Translations under genes and position numbers: made by a program
In this document: positions 26,989-34,795 of the stretch, piece by piece
Numbering within the stretch: the stretch's first letter is position 1
Layout: each line of letters opens with the position of its first letter
Assembly (NCBI GenBank): GCA_015068665.1
Contig: SVKB01000002.1
Coordinates: 1-64,000 of the forward strand
DNA: 64,000 nt
Source: Oscillospiraceae bacterium
GTDB taxonomy: Bacteria > Bacillota > Clostridia > UMGS1840 > HGM11507
Direction: 5' to 3'
Notes under the pieces: model-generated
The model's database searches: none
What the model was told of the DNA's origin: nothing
The model's input: the letters and a program-made list of their open reading frames with translations, nothing else

Positions 26989-28593
26989 ATGAAAAAAATT
27001 ATATCTTTATTACTGACTTTTTCCCTCCTTATAATCCCGGGGAATATGACTTGGGCGGCTGATTTCGATATCAGCCGTGCCATAGCCGATACGGCGGATT
27101 TCCTTTATAAGACCGTAAAGGAGCCTACCATTGCCTCGGTGGGAGGCGAATGGGCGGTTATAGGTCTTAAAAGAAGCGATTTGGATATTCCGGGGGATTT
27201 TTTTGATAGCTACTATAACAATGTTGAAAAAATCGTTAAAGATAAAAAAGGTATTCTTCACAGTAGAAAATATACAGAATATTCAAGAGTGATTATTGCT
27301 CTTACCGCTATCGGCAAAAATCCCGAGTCGGTTGCAGGATATAATCTTTTAATGCCACTCGGTGATTTTGAAAATACCGTTTGGCAGGGAATAAACGGTG
27401 CTGTATGGGCACTTATTGCGCTTGACAGCGGAAACTATGAAATTCCCGAAAATCCCGATGCCTCCATTCAGGCAACCAGAGAAATGTATGTAAATCATAT
27501 TTTAGAAAAGCAAACTCAAGACGGAGGCTGGACTCTGAGCGGAGCTACAGCCGACCCCGATATTACGGGAATGGCACTTCAGGCACTGTCCGTCTACAGA
27601 AAAAATGAAAGAGTACAGTCTGCAATTGATACTGCTCTTAAGGCAATGTCCGCTATCCAGGATAGCAAGGGCGGATTTTCAAGCTTTGGCGCGTCCAACG
27701 CGGAAAGCTGTGCACAAATGCTCGTTGCCTTGTGCTCTCTTGGGATTTCTGTAGATGATGAGCGTTTTGTAAAAAACGGATATACGATTGTTGACAATCT
27801 TTTAAATTACTATACTCCGTCATCAGGCTTTGCTCACGATAAGGATGGCTTAAGCCTTCTTGCAACCGAGCAGGGTCTTTACGGAATGGTTGCCCTTAAA
27901 AGAGCTATGGAACAAAAAAACAGCTTATATGATATGTCTGATGTTAAAGTCACATTACCGGAAAGAGAAGATACCGTCGGCCTTAAAAACAGGCACGCCG
28001 ATATTAAGAAAACTAAGGTAGTAAGCCCCGGAAAGACTTTTTCGGATATCAGGGAGCACAGCGCTAAAGCCTCAATTGAAGAGCTGGCTTCAAGAGGTAT
28101 TATAAACGGTAAAGGCGAGGATGCCTTTGAGCCTTACAGTACAATGACCAGGGCTGAATTTGCAACCATTATAACCAAAAGCCTGGGACTTTTGAAAAAG
28201 GGAAAATCTTCCTTTTCGGATGTAACCGAAAAGGACTGGTTTTACGACTTTGTTATAACCGCATACGAATACGGTATTATAAAGGGAGTATCCGAAAATG
28301 AATTTAACCCGCAAGGGACAATAACCCGTGAGGAGGCGGCAGTTATGGTTGCAAGAGCTTCCGCACTTTGCGGAATGGATACTGTAAGACTTGTCGATTC
28401 CATAAGAAATACATTATCTCAGTTTACCGATTATGTGAAATCCTCTCAGTGGTCAAGGGAAGCTCTCAGCTTTTGCTATGACGAAAATATACTTGATGAC
28501 AAAGTTACTGAAATAAAACCGAAGGAAGCGATTACAAGAGCTGAAATAGCATATATGCTTTACAATATGCTTGATGCCTCCCTGCTTTTGTAA
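26989..28593 (+). CDS. SLH-anchored alpha/alpha-barrel protein, transcobalamin-alpha-like
   Basis: Exported protein of 534 residues. Signal peptide (1-22, TWA|ADF); a helical repeat domain (about 25-310) of the prenyltransferase/squalene-oxidase type, with DGGWTLSG, DITGMALQAL, KGGFSSFGASNAESCAQML and SSGFAHDKDGLSLLATEQG; then three SLH repeats (345-530). The alpha domain of intrinsic factor and transcobalamin has this alpha6/alpha6 barrel with the same QxxDGG-type and ATEQ-type motifs. Second gene of the riboswitch operon, 15 bases after the first. I infer that it contributes the alpha half of a B12-binding site, with the DUF4430 proteins giving the beta half. Alternatives: a generic sugar- or protein-binding barrel. 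Confidence 0.85.
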   Translation: MKKIISLLLTFSLLIIPGNMTWAADFDISRAIADTADFLYKTVKEPTIASVGGEWAVIGLKRSDLDIPGDFFDSYYNNVEKIVKDKKGILHSRKYTEYSRVIIALTAIGKNPESVAGYNLLMPLGDFENTVWQGINGAVWALIALDSGNYEIPENPDASIQATREMYVNHILEKQTQDGGWTLSGATADPDITGMALQALSVYRKNERVQSAIDTALKAMSAIQDSKGGFSSFGASNAESCAQMLVALCSLGISVDDERFVKNGYTIVDNLLNYYTPSSGFAHDKDGLSLLATEQGLYGMVALKRAMEQKNSLYDMSDVKVTLPEREDTVGLKNRHADIKKTKVVSPGKTFSDIREHSAKASIEELASRGIINGKGEDAFEPYSTMTRAEFATIITKSLGLLKKGKSSFSDVTEKDWFYDFVITAYEYGIIKGVSENEFNPQGTITREEAAVMVARASALCGMDTVRLVDSIRNTLSQFTDYVKSSQWSREALSFCYDENILDDKVTEIKPKEAITRAEIAYMLYNMLDASLLL

Positions 28594-28607
28594 TAAGGAG
28601 ATTTATA

Positions 28608-29417
28608 ATGAAAAAGCATAAGAATAAATTAATTACTGCCATAATTATTGTTATACTACTGACAGTGGCTTTTTTTCACGGACAAGCTCCGAAGCAGGAT
28701 ATTGCCTCAAAGACCTCCGCAGCGGATACCGTAAAGGATAAGACTGAGAAAGTTGTAACCCATAAAGCCACCGAAAAGGAAGCCGCAAAGCCTGTTGCCG
28801 AAGATAACGAAGCAATTACGCAAAAAAAGGTTAATACCGAAAATACACCTTCCGCTGGAACGGATACACCTGACAAAAGCGCTGAAGCGGAAATAAAAAA
28901 AACTGAAGAAAAGAAAGAAAACAAAGCGGACTTTACTTCACTAAGACAAATGTATGATAATGTTAATCCTGAAAATGCCGAGGCTATTCCAATTACAGAC
29001 AAAGAACATACTTGCACATTATCGGTACGTTGTGATACAATATTAAGTAACATGGAGGATTACGGCGAAAAAAGTATTAAAGCCGTTCCGCCCGATGGGA
29101 TTATATATCCCGAAAAAGAGGTTGTATTCTACGAGGGCGAAAGTGTTTTTAATCTTTTGCTTCGGGAAATGAAGCTTAACGGTATTCATTTTGAGTTTGT
29201 AAATACACCTCTTTATAAAACAGCTTATATTGAAGGCATAAGCAATATATACGAATTTGATTTCGGTGAGCTTTCGGGCTGGATGTATAAGGTTAACGGA
29301 GTTTTTTTAAGATACGGCTGCTCCTCTTATATTCTTAAGGAGGGAGACCGTATTGAATGGGTATATACCTGTGATTTAGGAAAAGATGTGGGGGACTTTA
29401 GCTTTGAAGGAATTTAA
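28608..29417 (+). CDS. Membrane-anchored DUF4430 (transcobalamin-beta-like) protein
   Basis: Protein of 269 residues. One N-terminal membrane segment (LITAIIIVILLTVAFF), a Lys/Glu/Thr-rich extended linker (about 30-110), then a DUF4430 domain (about 155-262) with ESVFNLLLREM, GELSGWMYKVNG and LKEGDRIEWVYT. The SGWMYKVNG signature is the same as in the C-terminal part of the giant protein. It would stand on the membrane and reach across the wall by its linker, a good position to hand corrinoids to the ECF transporter encoded next. Overlaps the EcfT frame. The role is inferred from operon and fold. Confidence 0.83.
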   Translation: MKKHKNKLITAIIIVILLTVAFFHGQAPKQDIASKTSAADTVKDKTEKVVTHKATEKEAAKPVAEDNEAITQKKVNTENTPSAGTDTPDKSAEAEIKKTEEKKENKADFTSLRQMYDNVNPENAEAIPITDKEHTCTLSVRCDTILSNMEDYGEKSIKAVPPDGIIYPEKEVVFYEGESVFNLLLREMKLNGIHFEFVNTPLYKTAYIEGISNIYEFDFGELSGWMYKVNGVFLRYGCSSYILKEGDRIEWVYTCDLGKDVGDFSFEGI

Positions 29418-30249
29418 AAATTTTCATCCTTTGGTAAATTTTATATATTTCTTTTTTGTCATAGGCTTTCTGATGGTTTATATGAACCCGGTTTGCCTTA
29501 TGATTTCATTTGTCTGCTCACTTTTTCACTTGTATTACATAAAAAAAGGGGTTACAAAAAGCATATTTACCTTTATGCTTCCTGCGGCACTCATCCCCGC
29601 TCTTATCAATACCCTTTTCAATCACAGAGGGATGACAATTCTTGCCTATTTCCCGTCAGGTAACCCACTCACCTTTGAATCGGTTATCTACGGACTTTTC
29701 GCGGCAGTTATGCTGCTTAGCGCAATTAACTGGTTTTCCTCCTTCGGAGAGGTTATGACAAGTGATAAAATCCGTTATCTTTTCGGAAGGCTTTCCCCTT
29801 CTTTAGCACTTATTTTTTCCATGACCCTAAGATTTGTTCCCCTTTTTATATCAAAGCTTAAGGAAATTATAAAATATCAGAGTGCCTTCGGAAAAAGCGT
29901 ATATGAAGGTAAGCCTGTGGCAAGACTTAAAAATGCACTGTCGGCATTTTCCCTTGTTACAACCTACGCCCTTGAAAATTCAATTGATACAGCAGACAGC
30001 ATGAAGGGGCGCGGCTACGGGCTTGCAAAAAGAACATGCTATACACTTTTTAAGTTTTCAAAAAGAGATATTATCTCTTTGACGGTTATTTTGATTTTAA
30101 GCGGTCTTATCTTATGGGGAGCCATGTGCGGAGTGCTTGACTATTACTTCTTTCCCACTGTTGATCAAATAAGCTTTTCACCAATTTCGGTGTCGGTTTA
30201 TTTAAGTTACTTTTTACTTTGCATGTATCCGTTTATTTCAGGGAGGTAA
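29386..30249 (+). CDS. ecfT: ECF transporter transmembrane subunit EcfT
   Basis: Energy-coupling factor transmembrane protein (CbiQ/EcfT family), 287 residues. Hydrophobic helices fill the first 130 residues and the C-terminus. The coupling helices carry SMKGRGYGLAKRT, the ARG-type motif that contacts the ATPases. It couples ATP hydrolysis to the S subunit in an importer. The start is uncertain: ATG 29386 overlaps the previous gene by 32 bases, while TTG 29404 follows GGGGG by eight bases and would give a start MKEFKNFHPLVNF. It is the third membrane-linked gene of the cobalamin riboswitch operon. Confidence 0.92.
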   Translation: MWGTLALKEFKNFHPLVNFIYFFFVIGFLMVYMNPVCLMISFVCSLFHLYYIKKGVTKSIFTFMLPAALIPALINTLFNHRGMTILAYFPSGNPLTFESVIYGLFAAVMLLSAINWFSSFGEVMTSDKIRYLFGRLSPSLALIFSMTLRFVPLFISKLKEIIKYQSAFGKSVYEGKPVARLKNALSAFSLVTTYALENSIDTADSMKGRGYGLAKRTCYTLFKFSKRDIISLTVILILSGLILWGAMCGVLDYYFFPTVDQISFSPISVSVYLSYFLLCMYPFISGR

Positions 30250-30255
30250 AATGCT

Positions 30256-31893
30256 ATGGAGCTTATAAAAATCAATAATCTTTCATTTACATATAAAACC
30301 GGTCAGGTTACCGCCCTTAAGGATATAGATTTAGTTATCGGGAAGGGTGAATTCGTTACCCTGTGCGGAAAATCCGGTTGCGGAAAAACTACTCTTTTAA
30401 GACTGTTAAAGCCGTCTATCTCTCCTTTCGGGGAAAAAACGGGAGAAATTTTTTATAAGGGAGAGCCAATTTTAAAGATAAGCGAGCTTGAGGACGCGTC
30501 AAAAATCGGATTTGTTATGCAAAATCCCGACAGTCAGCTGATTACCGAAAAGGTTTGGTCAGAGCTTGCCTTTGGGCTTGAAAGCTTAGGGTTTTCCAAC
30601 GGTGAGATACGAAGAAAGGTTTCCGAAATGGTTTCTTTTTTCGGGATTGAGGATATTTTCCATAAAAAAACAAGCGAGCTTTCGGGAGGACAGAAGCAGA
30701 TTGTTAATTTAGCCTCTGTTCTTGTGATGCAGCCTGATTTCTTAATTCTTGACGAGCCTACAAGTCAGCTGGACCCGATATGTGCAAGTGACTTTATTAA
30801 AACCCTTGAAAAAATCAACCGTGAGCTTGGTATAACCGTTATTCTTTCCGAACACCGTCTTGAAGAGGCTTTTCCCGTTTCCGACCGTATTATAGTTATG
30901 GACGGGGGTAAAATTATATGTGATACTACGCCACAAAAAGCGGGAAAGCTTTTAAAGGGAAGCAGTATGTTTGATGCACTCCCTGCCCCGGTAAGAATTT
31001 TTTCTTCTCTTTGCGATGAGGAGGAGGGACCAATCACTGTAAGAGAAGGAAAAAAATGGCTATCCGAAGCTTTAAAAAATAAAATGCCCGTTGCGATTCC
31101 CGCCAATGAAAATAACAGCCCTGTATTTTTACAGGCAAAGGATTTATGGTTTAAATATGATGATGGAGATTCCTATGTTATTAAGGGTGCCGGCCTTTCG
31201 GTAAAAAAAGGGGAATTCTTCGCTTTACTGGGAGGAAACGGTGCAGGTAAATCCACTCTTATCTCTCTTTTAGGGGGACTTGTTCCCTGCCGGCGCGGTA
31301 AAATTATAATTGACGGAAAGGATATAAAAAAACATAAGGGCTTATATGACGGATTTATATCAATACTTCCTCAGAATCCCCTGCTTACCTTTTCGGAAAA
31401 CACAGTTTTAAAGGATATAAAATCGTCACTTATAAATGTAGACGACGAAGAAATAAACGAGGCAATAAGAATATTCGGTCTTGAGAAGCTTACCGACTCC
31501 CATCCTTATGACCTTTCAGGCGGAGAACAACAAAAGCTGGCACTTTGCAAAGTGTTTTTAAGAAAAAGCAGGATTGTATTTTTGGATGAACCCACCAAAG
31601 GTCTTGATGTTGCCTTTAAGAAAACTCTTGCCGGACTTATCAAAAAGCTTAATGAAAATTCGGTTACGGTTATTATGGTTTCCCATGATATTGAATTTTC
31701 GGCAGAGTATGCTTCAAGATGTGCCCTGTTCTTTGACGGTAACGTTACGGCGCTTGATGAGCCTTACAGCTTTTTTAAGAATAATTATTTCTATACCACC
31801 GGTGCCAACAGACTCGCACGGGATATACTTCCCGGGGCAATTCTTCCACGGGATATTATAAATGCCTTTAAGGGGGAGGGAGAAAATGAATAA
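30256..31893 (+). CDS. Duplicated ECF ATPase, two ABC domains in one chain
   Basis: ATP-binding subunit with both ATPases of an ECF transporter fused, 545 residues. First domain: Walker A CGKSGCGKTT, Q-loop MQNPDSQ, signature LSGGQKQ, Walker B FLILDEPTSQLDP. Second domain (from about 295): GGNGAGKSTL, PQNPLLTF, LSGGEQQKL, IVFLDEPTKGLD and switch His in MVSHD. Both sites look complete. Most ECF systems use two separate ATPases (EcfA1 and EcfA2); a fused chain is typical of dedicated (group I or operon-linked) modules. Six bases after EcfT; its end overlaps the S-subunit start by eight bases. Confidence 0.93.
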   Translation: MELIKINNLSFTYKTGQVTALKDIDLVIGKGEFVTLCGKSGCGKTTLLRLLKPSISPFGEKTGEIFYKGEPILKISELEDASKIGFVMQNPDSQLITEKVWSELAFGLESLGFSNGEIRRKVSEMVSFFGIEDIFHKKTSELSGGQKQIVNLASVLVMQPDFLILDEPTSQLDPICASDFIKTLEKINRELGITVILSEHRLEEAFPVSDRIIVMDGGKIICDTTPQKAGKLLKGSSMFDALPAPVRIFSSLCDEEEGPITVREGKKWLSEALKNKMPVAIPANENNSPVFLQAKDLWFKYDDGDSYVIKGAGLSVKKGEFFALLGGNGAGKSTLISLLGGLVPCRRGKIIIDGKDIKKHKGLYDGFISILPQNPLLTFSENTVLKDIKSSLINVDDEEINEAIRIFGLEKLTDSHPYDLSGGEQQKLALCKVFLRKSRIVFLDEPTKGLDVAFKKTLAGLIKKLNENSVTVIMVSHDIEFSAEYASRCALFFDGNVTALDEPYSFFKNNYFYTTGANRLARDILPGAILPRDIINAFKGEGENE

Positions 31894-32587
31894 AAAAACA
31901 GCAATTATTTCCGCTCTTACGGTTCTTATCATTATCCCTCTTACAATTATTACCGGAGTTTTATTCTTACACAATAAAAAGTATTATTTTACCTCTTTAC
32001 TTGTTATACTGGAAATAATGCTACCCTTTTTTATTGCCTTTGAAAATAAAAAGCCAAGGGCACGGGAGATTACACTTATAAGTATTTTGTGTGCTTTGGG
32101 GGTTGCAGGAAGAATTGCTTTGTTCATGCTTCCTCAGTTCAAGCCTGTTGTTGCTCTTATTATAATAACAGGACTGTGTTTTGGCGGTGAAACAGGATTT
32201 TTAGTGGGGGCAATTATCGCCTTTGTATCAAATTTTTATTTCGGTCAGGGGCCCTGGACACCCTGGCAAATGTTTGCCGCAGGAATAACCGGATATATTT
32301 CGGGAGCAATTTCCGGGATTACAATATTGAAAAAAAGAAAAATTCTGTTGTCAGTATTCGGTTTTTTTGCTACAATAATACTGTACGGAACCTTTGTTAA
32401 TCTTTCCTCGGTATTTACCTGGCAGGATTCTCCGACTATTGAGGTAATTATGCCGTACATCCTCTCCGGTCTTCCAATGGATATCCTCCACGGCTTTGCC
32501 ACAGCGTTATTCTTATGGTTTTTATGGGAGCCCTTAAGCGAAAAGCTGGAAAGGTTAAAATTAAAATACGGTTTTTTTATAAGGTGA
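31886..32587 (+). CDS. ECF transporter substrate-binding S subunit, probable cobalamin
   Basis: Membrane protein of 233 residues with six or more helices, of the ECF S-component superfamily. The stretch FGQGPWTPWQMFAAGITGY and GGETGFLVGA are typical of these proteins. Because it lies between ECF T/A genes and an adenosyltransferase under a cobalamin riboswitch, cobalamin (or a precursor corrinoid) is the likely substrate, as for the CbrT/CblS type. The start at 31886 follows GGGAGGGAG, inside the end of the ATPase gene; a frame from 31862 lacks a ribosome site. Confidence 0.88.
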   Translation: MNKKTAIISALTVLIIIPLTIITGVLFLHNKKYYFTSLLVILEIMLPFFIAFENKKPRAREITLISILCALGVAGRIALFMLPQFKPVVALIIITGLCFGGETGFLVGAIIAFVSNFYFGQGPWTPWQMFAAGITGYISGAISGITILKKRKILLSVFGFFATIILYGTFVNLSSVFTWQDSPTIEVIMPYILSGLPMDILHGFATALFLWFLWEPLSEKLERLKLKYGFFIR

Positions 32588-32593
32588 TTTAAA

Positions 32594-33109
32594 ATGGGAC
32601 TTATTCATATTTATCACGGAAACGGAAAGGGTAAAACCACCGCCTCCCTTGGACTTTCTCTAAGAATGGCGGGGCTTGGTAAAAAGGTTTTATTCTCACA
32701 GTTTTTAAAATGCGGTGATTCCTCGGAAATCAAAGCTTTAAAGGAGTTTGAAGAGGTTAAGGTGCTTTGCTCGCCCATACCTCACGGATTTTTTATAACT
32801 CTTTCCGATAAAGAAAAGGAAGATGTAAAGAGGGAGATTGGCGAGCTTTTTTCAAAGGTAAAGGACGAAGCTTTGGACAAAGACCTGATTGTAATGGATG
32901 AAATTTTAGATGCAGTCGGGCTCGGTCTTATTGAGGAAGAGGCTCTTATAGATTTTCTGAAGGTACAAAAAGAGAAATCTGAAATTGTTTTAACGGGAAG
33001 AAATCCCTCGGATAATTTAAGAAAATCCGCCGATTATATTACCAATATGGAAAAGGAAAAGCATCCCTTTGATAAGGGGTATCCGGCAAGAGAGGGTATT
33101 GAATATTAA
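32594..33109 (+). CDS. cobO: Corrinoid adenosyltransferase
   Basis: Cob(I)yrinic acid a,c-diamide/cob(I)alamin adenosyltransferase of the CobA/CobO/BtuR family, 171 residues. P-loop GNGKGKTT at residues 8-15, with a conserved QFLK segment and a DEILDAVGLG Walker-B-like motif. It adds the 5'-deoxyadenosyl group of ATP to reduced corrinoids. Last gene of the riboswitch operon, six bases after the S subunit. It would convert imported corrinoid to the coenzyme form and trap it in the cell. Confidence 0.93.
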   Translation: MGLIHIYHGNGKGKTTASLGLSLRMAGLGKKVLFSQFLKCGDSSEIKALKEFEEVKVLCSPIPHGFFITLSDKEKEDVKREIGELFSKVKDEALDKDLIVMDEILDAVGLGLIEEEALIDFLKVQKEKSEIVLTGRNPSDNLRKSADYITNMEKEKHPFDKGYPAREGIEY

Positions 33110-33121
33110 TAAAAATTAAAT

Positions 33122-33167
33122 AATCAATAAATATTTAGTGAAAACTATATATTTATTGATTTTTTTA
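33122..33167 (+). terminator. Terminator of the B12 operon
   Basis: Twelve-bp A/T-rich stem (33122-33133 with 33150-33161) followed by T-rich sequence, just after the adenosyltransferase gene. Confidence 0.65.
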
Positions 33168-33208
33168 TGTTAAAATATTTATGAACAATAAAAAAGGAGT
33201 ATTTTACT

Positions 33209-33844
33209 ATGAATAAACAGGAAAATGACCTTAATGTATTCAAGCAGAAAACCGCAGGTTTTGTTACTCTTATGACTTACTATCGCTGTGCCATGATGGA
33301 GATTGAAACCAAGCTTAATGTTTTAAACGAGGAGTTTTCCCTTGCATTTGAAAGAAATCCCATTAACAGTATTCAGACAAGATTAAAAAGCCTGGAAAGC
33401 ATCATGGGAAAACTGTCAAGAAGAAGTCTTCCCTTTACCCTTTCAGCTATTGAGGAAAACTTAAACGATATAGCAGGCTTAAGAGTTATATGCTCATTTC
33501 CCGAGGATGTGTATATGCTTTCAGAGGCACTTTTAAAGCAGGATGATGTAGAATTTATTGAAATGAAGGATTATATTAAAAAACCGAAGGAAAACGGATA
33601 CCGAAGCCTTCATCTTATTGTTGCTATTCCCATTTTCCTTGCAAAAGAAAAAAGGATAATGAGGGTTGAAATTCAGCTTCGTACCATTGCCATGGATTGC
33701 TGGGCTACCTTAGAACATCAGCTTAGGTATAAAAAGAATAATGAGTTTACCGAGGATATGGAAAAAGAGCTTATTGAGTGTGCAAAACTAAGCGCTGAGC
33801 TTGATGAAAAAATGGATAAGCTGAGAAAAAAGATAAACAAATAA
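33209..33844 (+). CDS. Small alarmone synthetase (RelA/SpoT domain)
   Basis: GTP pyrophosphokinase of the small alarmone synthetase group (RelQ/YjbM-like), 211 residues. It has the synthetase domain only; no HD hydrolase, TGS or ACT domain. Motifs: TRLKSLESIMGKL (ATP binding), DIAGLRVICSF, DYIKKPKENGYRSLH (GTP-binding loop) and EIQLRTIAMDCW (catalytic Glu). It would make (p)ppGpp from ATP and GDP/GTP. Single gene with ribosome site AAAGGAG and its own terminator. Subclass not decided by eye. Confidence 0.92.
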   Translation: MNKQENDLNVFKQKTAGFVTLMTYYRCAMMEIETKLNVLNEEFSLAFERNPINSIQTRLKSLESIMGKLSRRSLPFTLSAIEENLNDIAGLRVICSFPEDVYMLSEALLKQDDVEFIEMKDYIKKPKENGYRSLHLIVAIPIFLAKEKRIMRVEIQLRTIAMDCWATLEHQLRYKKNNEFTEDMEKELIECAKLSAELDEKMDKLRKKINK

Positions 33845-33866
33845 AAAAAGCCTAAAGGCTTTTTTT
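33843..33866. terminator. Bidirectional terminator
   Basis: Stem AGCCT/AGGCT extended by A/T pairs, with T-runs on both strands, between the alarmone synthetase gene and the converging DeoR regulator gene. Confidence 0.8.
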
Positions 33867-33871
33867 ATTTG

Positions 33872-34624
33872 CTATAAAACAGTTAATTTATCCGAAAACA
33901 CCGAGTATTCCTGCGCTTTTTCGTTTTCGCTGATAAGATAGTCTATATCTGAAAGGGTGCACTGCCTGTAAGCAGAATGGCAATGGAATTTCTCACTGTC
34001 ACAAAGAAAAACCTTTTTCTCGGCATTTTTAAGCATGGCATTTCTTATTATAACCTCTTCCCTTGAAAAGTCCCATATAACACCGTCATCCGAAAGGGCT
34101 TTTGTGGCAAAAAAAGCATAATTTGCATATACATTATTAAAAATGTATGCCGCATCCTCCCCGTATAAGCACATACGGTTCTCATGACTTAATATTCCGC
34201 CGGAGGAAATTAGATTTACCTTGGTTCTTGACATCATACTTATTATTTCAATATTATTTGTAACTATGGTTATTGAGCTTAAATCGAGAAGCTCGCAGGC
34301 TAAGAAAAAGGCAGTTGAGGACTGGTCTAAAAAGACGGTGCTTCCCTCTTTTATTAAGCCTGCCGCTTTTTTAGCGATTATTTTTTTAGCCTCTGCATTA
34401 TAATGGGAGCGTATGCTGAAAGCGGAAATATTGGAGAAGTTATTTATAAGCTCTGCTCCGCCATAGCTTCTTTTCACAAGCCCTTTATTTGAAAGGGCAG
34501 TTAAATCACGGCGGATGCTTGACTCGCTTGTGTATAGCTTTTTGCATAGCTCGACCACACTTATAAAGCCCCCTGACTTTCTCATTATATCTATTATTTC
34601 CTGTTCCCTCTCATTTTTAAGCAT
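33872..34624 (-). CDS. DeoR/GlpR-family repressor
   Basis: Transcriptional regulator of 250 residues. The N-terminal winged helix contains the family signature FISVVELCKKLYTSESSIRRDL followed by LVKRSYGGAEL. The C-terminal sensor domain is of the ribose-phosphate-isomerase-like type (FLDQSSTAFFLA, TNNIEI, FFATKALSDDGVI). It probably senses a phosphorylated sugar or glycerol-3-phosphate. Divergent from the glycerol-3-phosphate operon, with repeated operator-like motifs between. The start at 34624 follows AAGGAG; the longer frame to 34666 has no ribosome site. Function as GlpR is inferred from neighbours. Confidence 0.9.
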   Translation of the reverse strand: MLKNEREQEIIDIMRKSGGFISVVELCKKLYTSESSIRRDLTALSNKGLVKRSYGGAELINNFSNISAFSIRSHYNAEAKKIIAKKAAGLIKEGSTVFLDQSSTAFFLACELLDLSSITIVTNNIEIISMMSRTKVNLISSGGILSHENRMCLYGEDAAYIFNNVYANYAFFATKALSDDGVIWDFSREEVIIRNAMLKNAEKKVFLCDSEKFHCHSAYRQCTLSDIDYLISENEKAQEYSVFSDKLTVL

Positions 34625-34636
34625 TTCCCCCACTCC

Positions 34637-34732
34637 TTTTTTGACCGTTTTTGATTGTTTGTTCATTTTTTTATGTTATTTCGTCTTTTTATGATTGTTT
34701 TTCACCGTTTTATTGATTTATTTTGACTGTTT
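34637..34732. promoter_or_regulatory. Operator-like repeats in the DeoR/glp divergent region
   Basis: Five near-copies of TTTTGANYGTTT (N any, Y pyrimidine): 34639-34650 (GACCG), 34649-34660 (GATTG), 34688-34700 (ATGATTG), 34698-34710 (CACCG) and 34721-34732 (GACTG). They lie between the DeoR gene and the glp promoter, and the last lies between its -35 and -10 boxes. They are plausible binding sites of the DeoR protein. Confidence 0.6.
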
Positions 34733-34741
34733 TATTATAAT
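34713..34741 (+). promoter_or_regulatory. Promoter of the glycerol-3-phosphate operon
   Basis: TTGATT, 17 bases, TATAAT, 54 bases before the start at 34796. An operator-like repeat occupies the spacer. Confidence 0.65.
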
Positions 34742-34795
34742 ATAAATGTTTTGATTATGTCAATATATAAATTATTATTTTTTGGGGGTAAAACC

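Noticed and set aside
26989-28593. Terpene cyclase or prenyltransferase enzyme
   Set aside because: The protein is exported and SLH-anchored and has only the barrel repeats, not the DxDD-type catalytic motif; the B12 operon context fits a transcobalamin-like barrel better.
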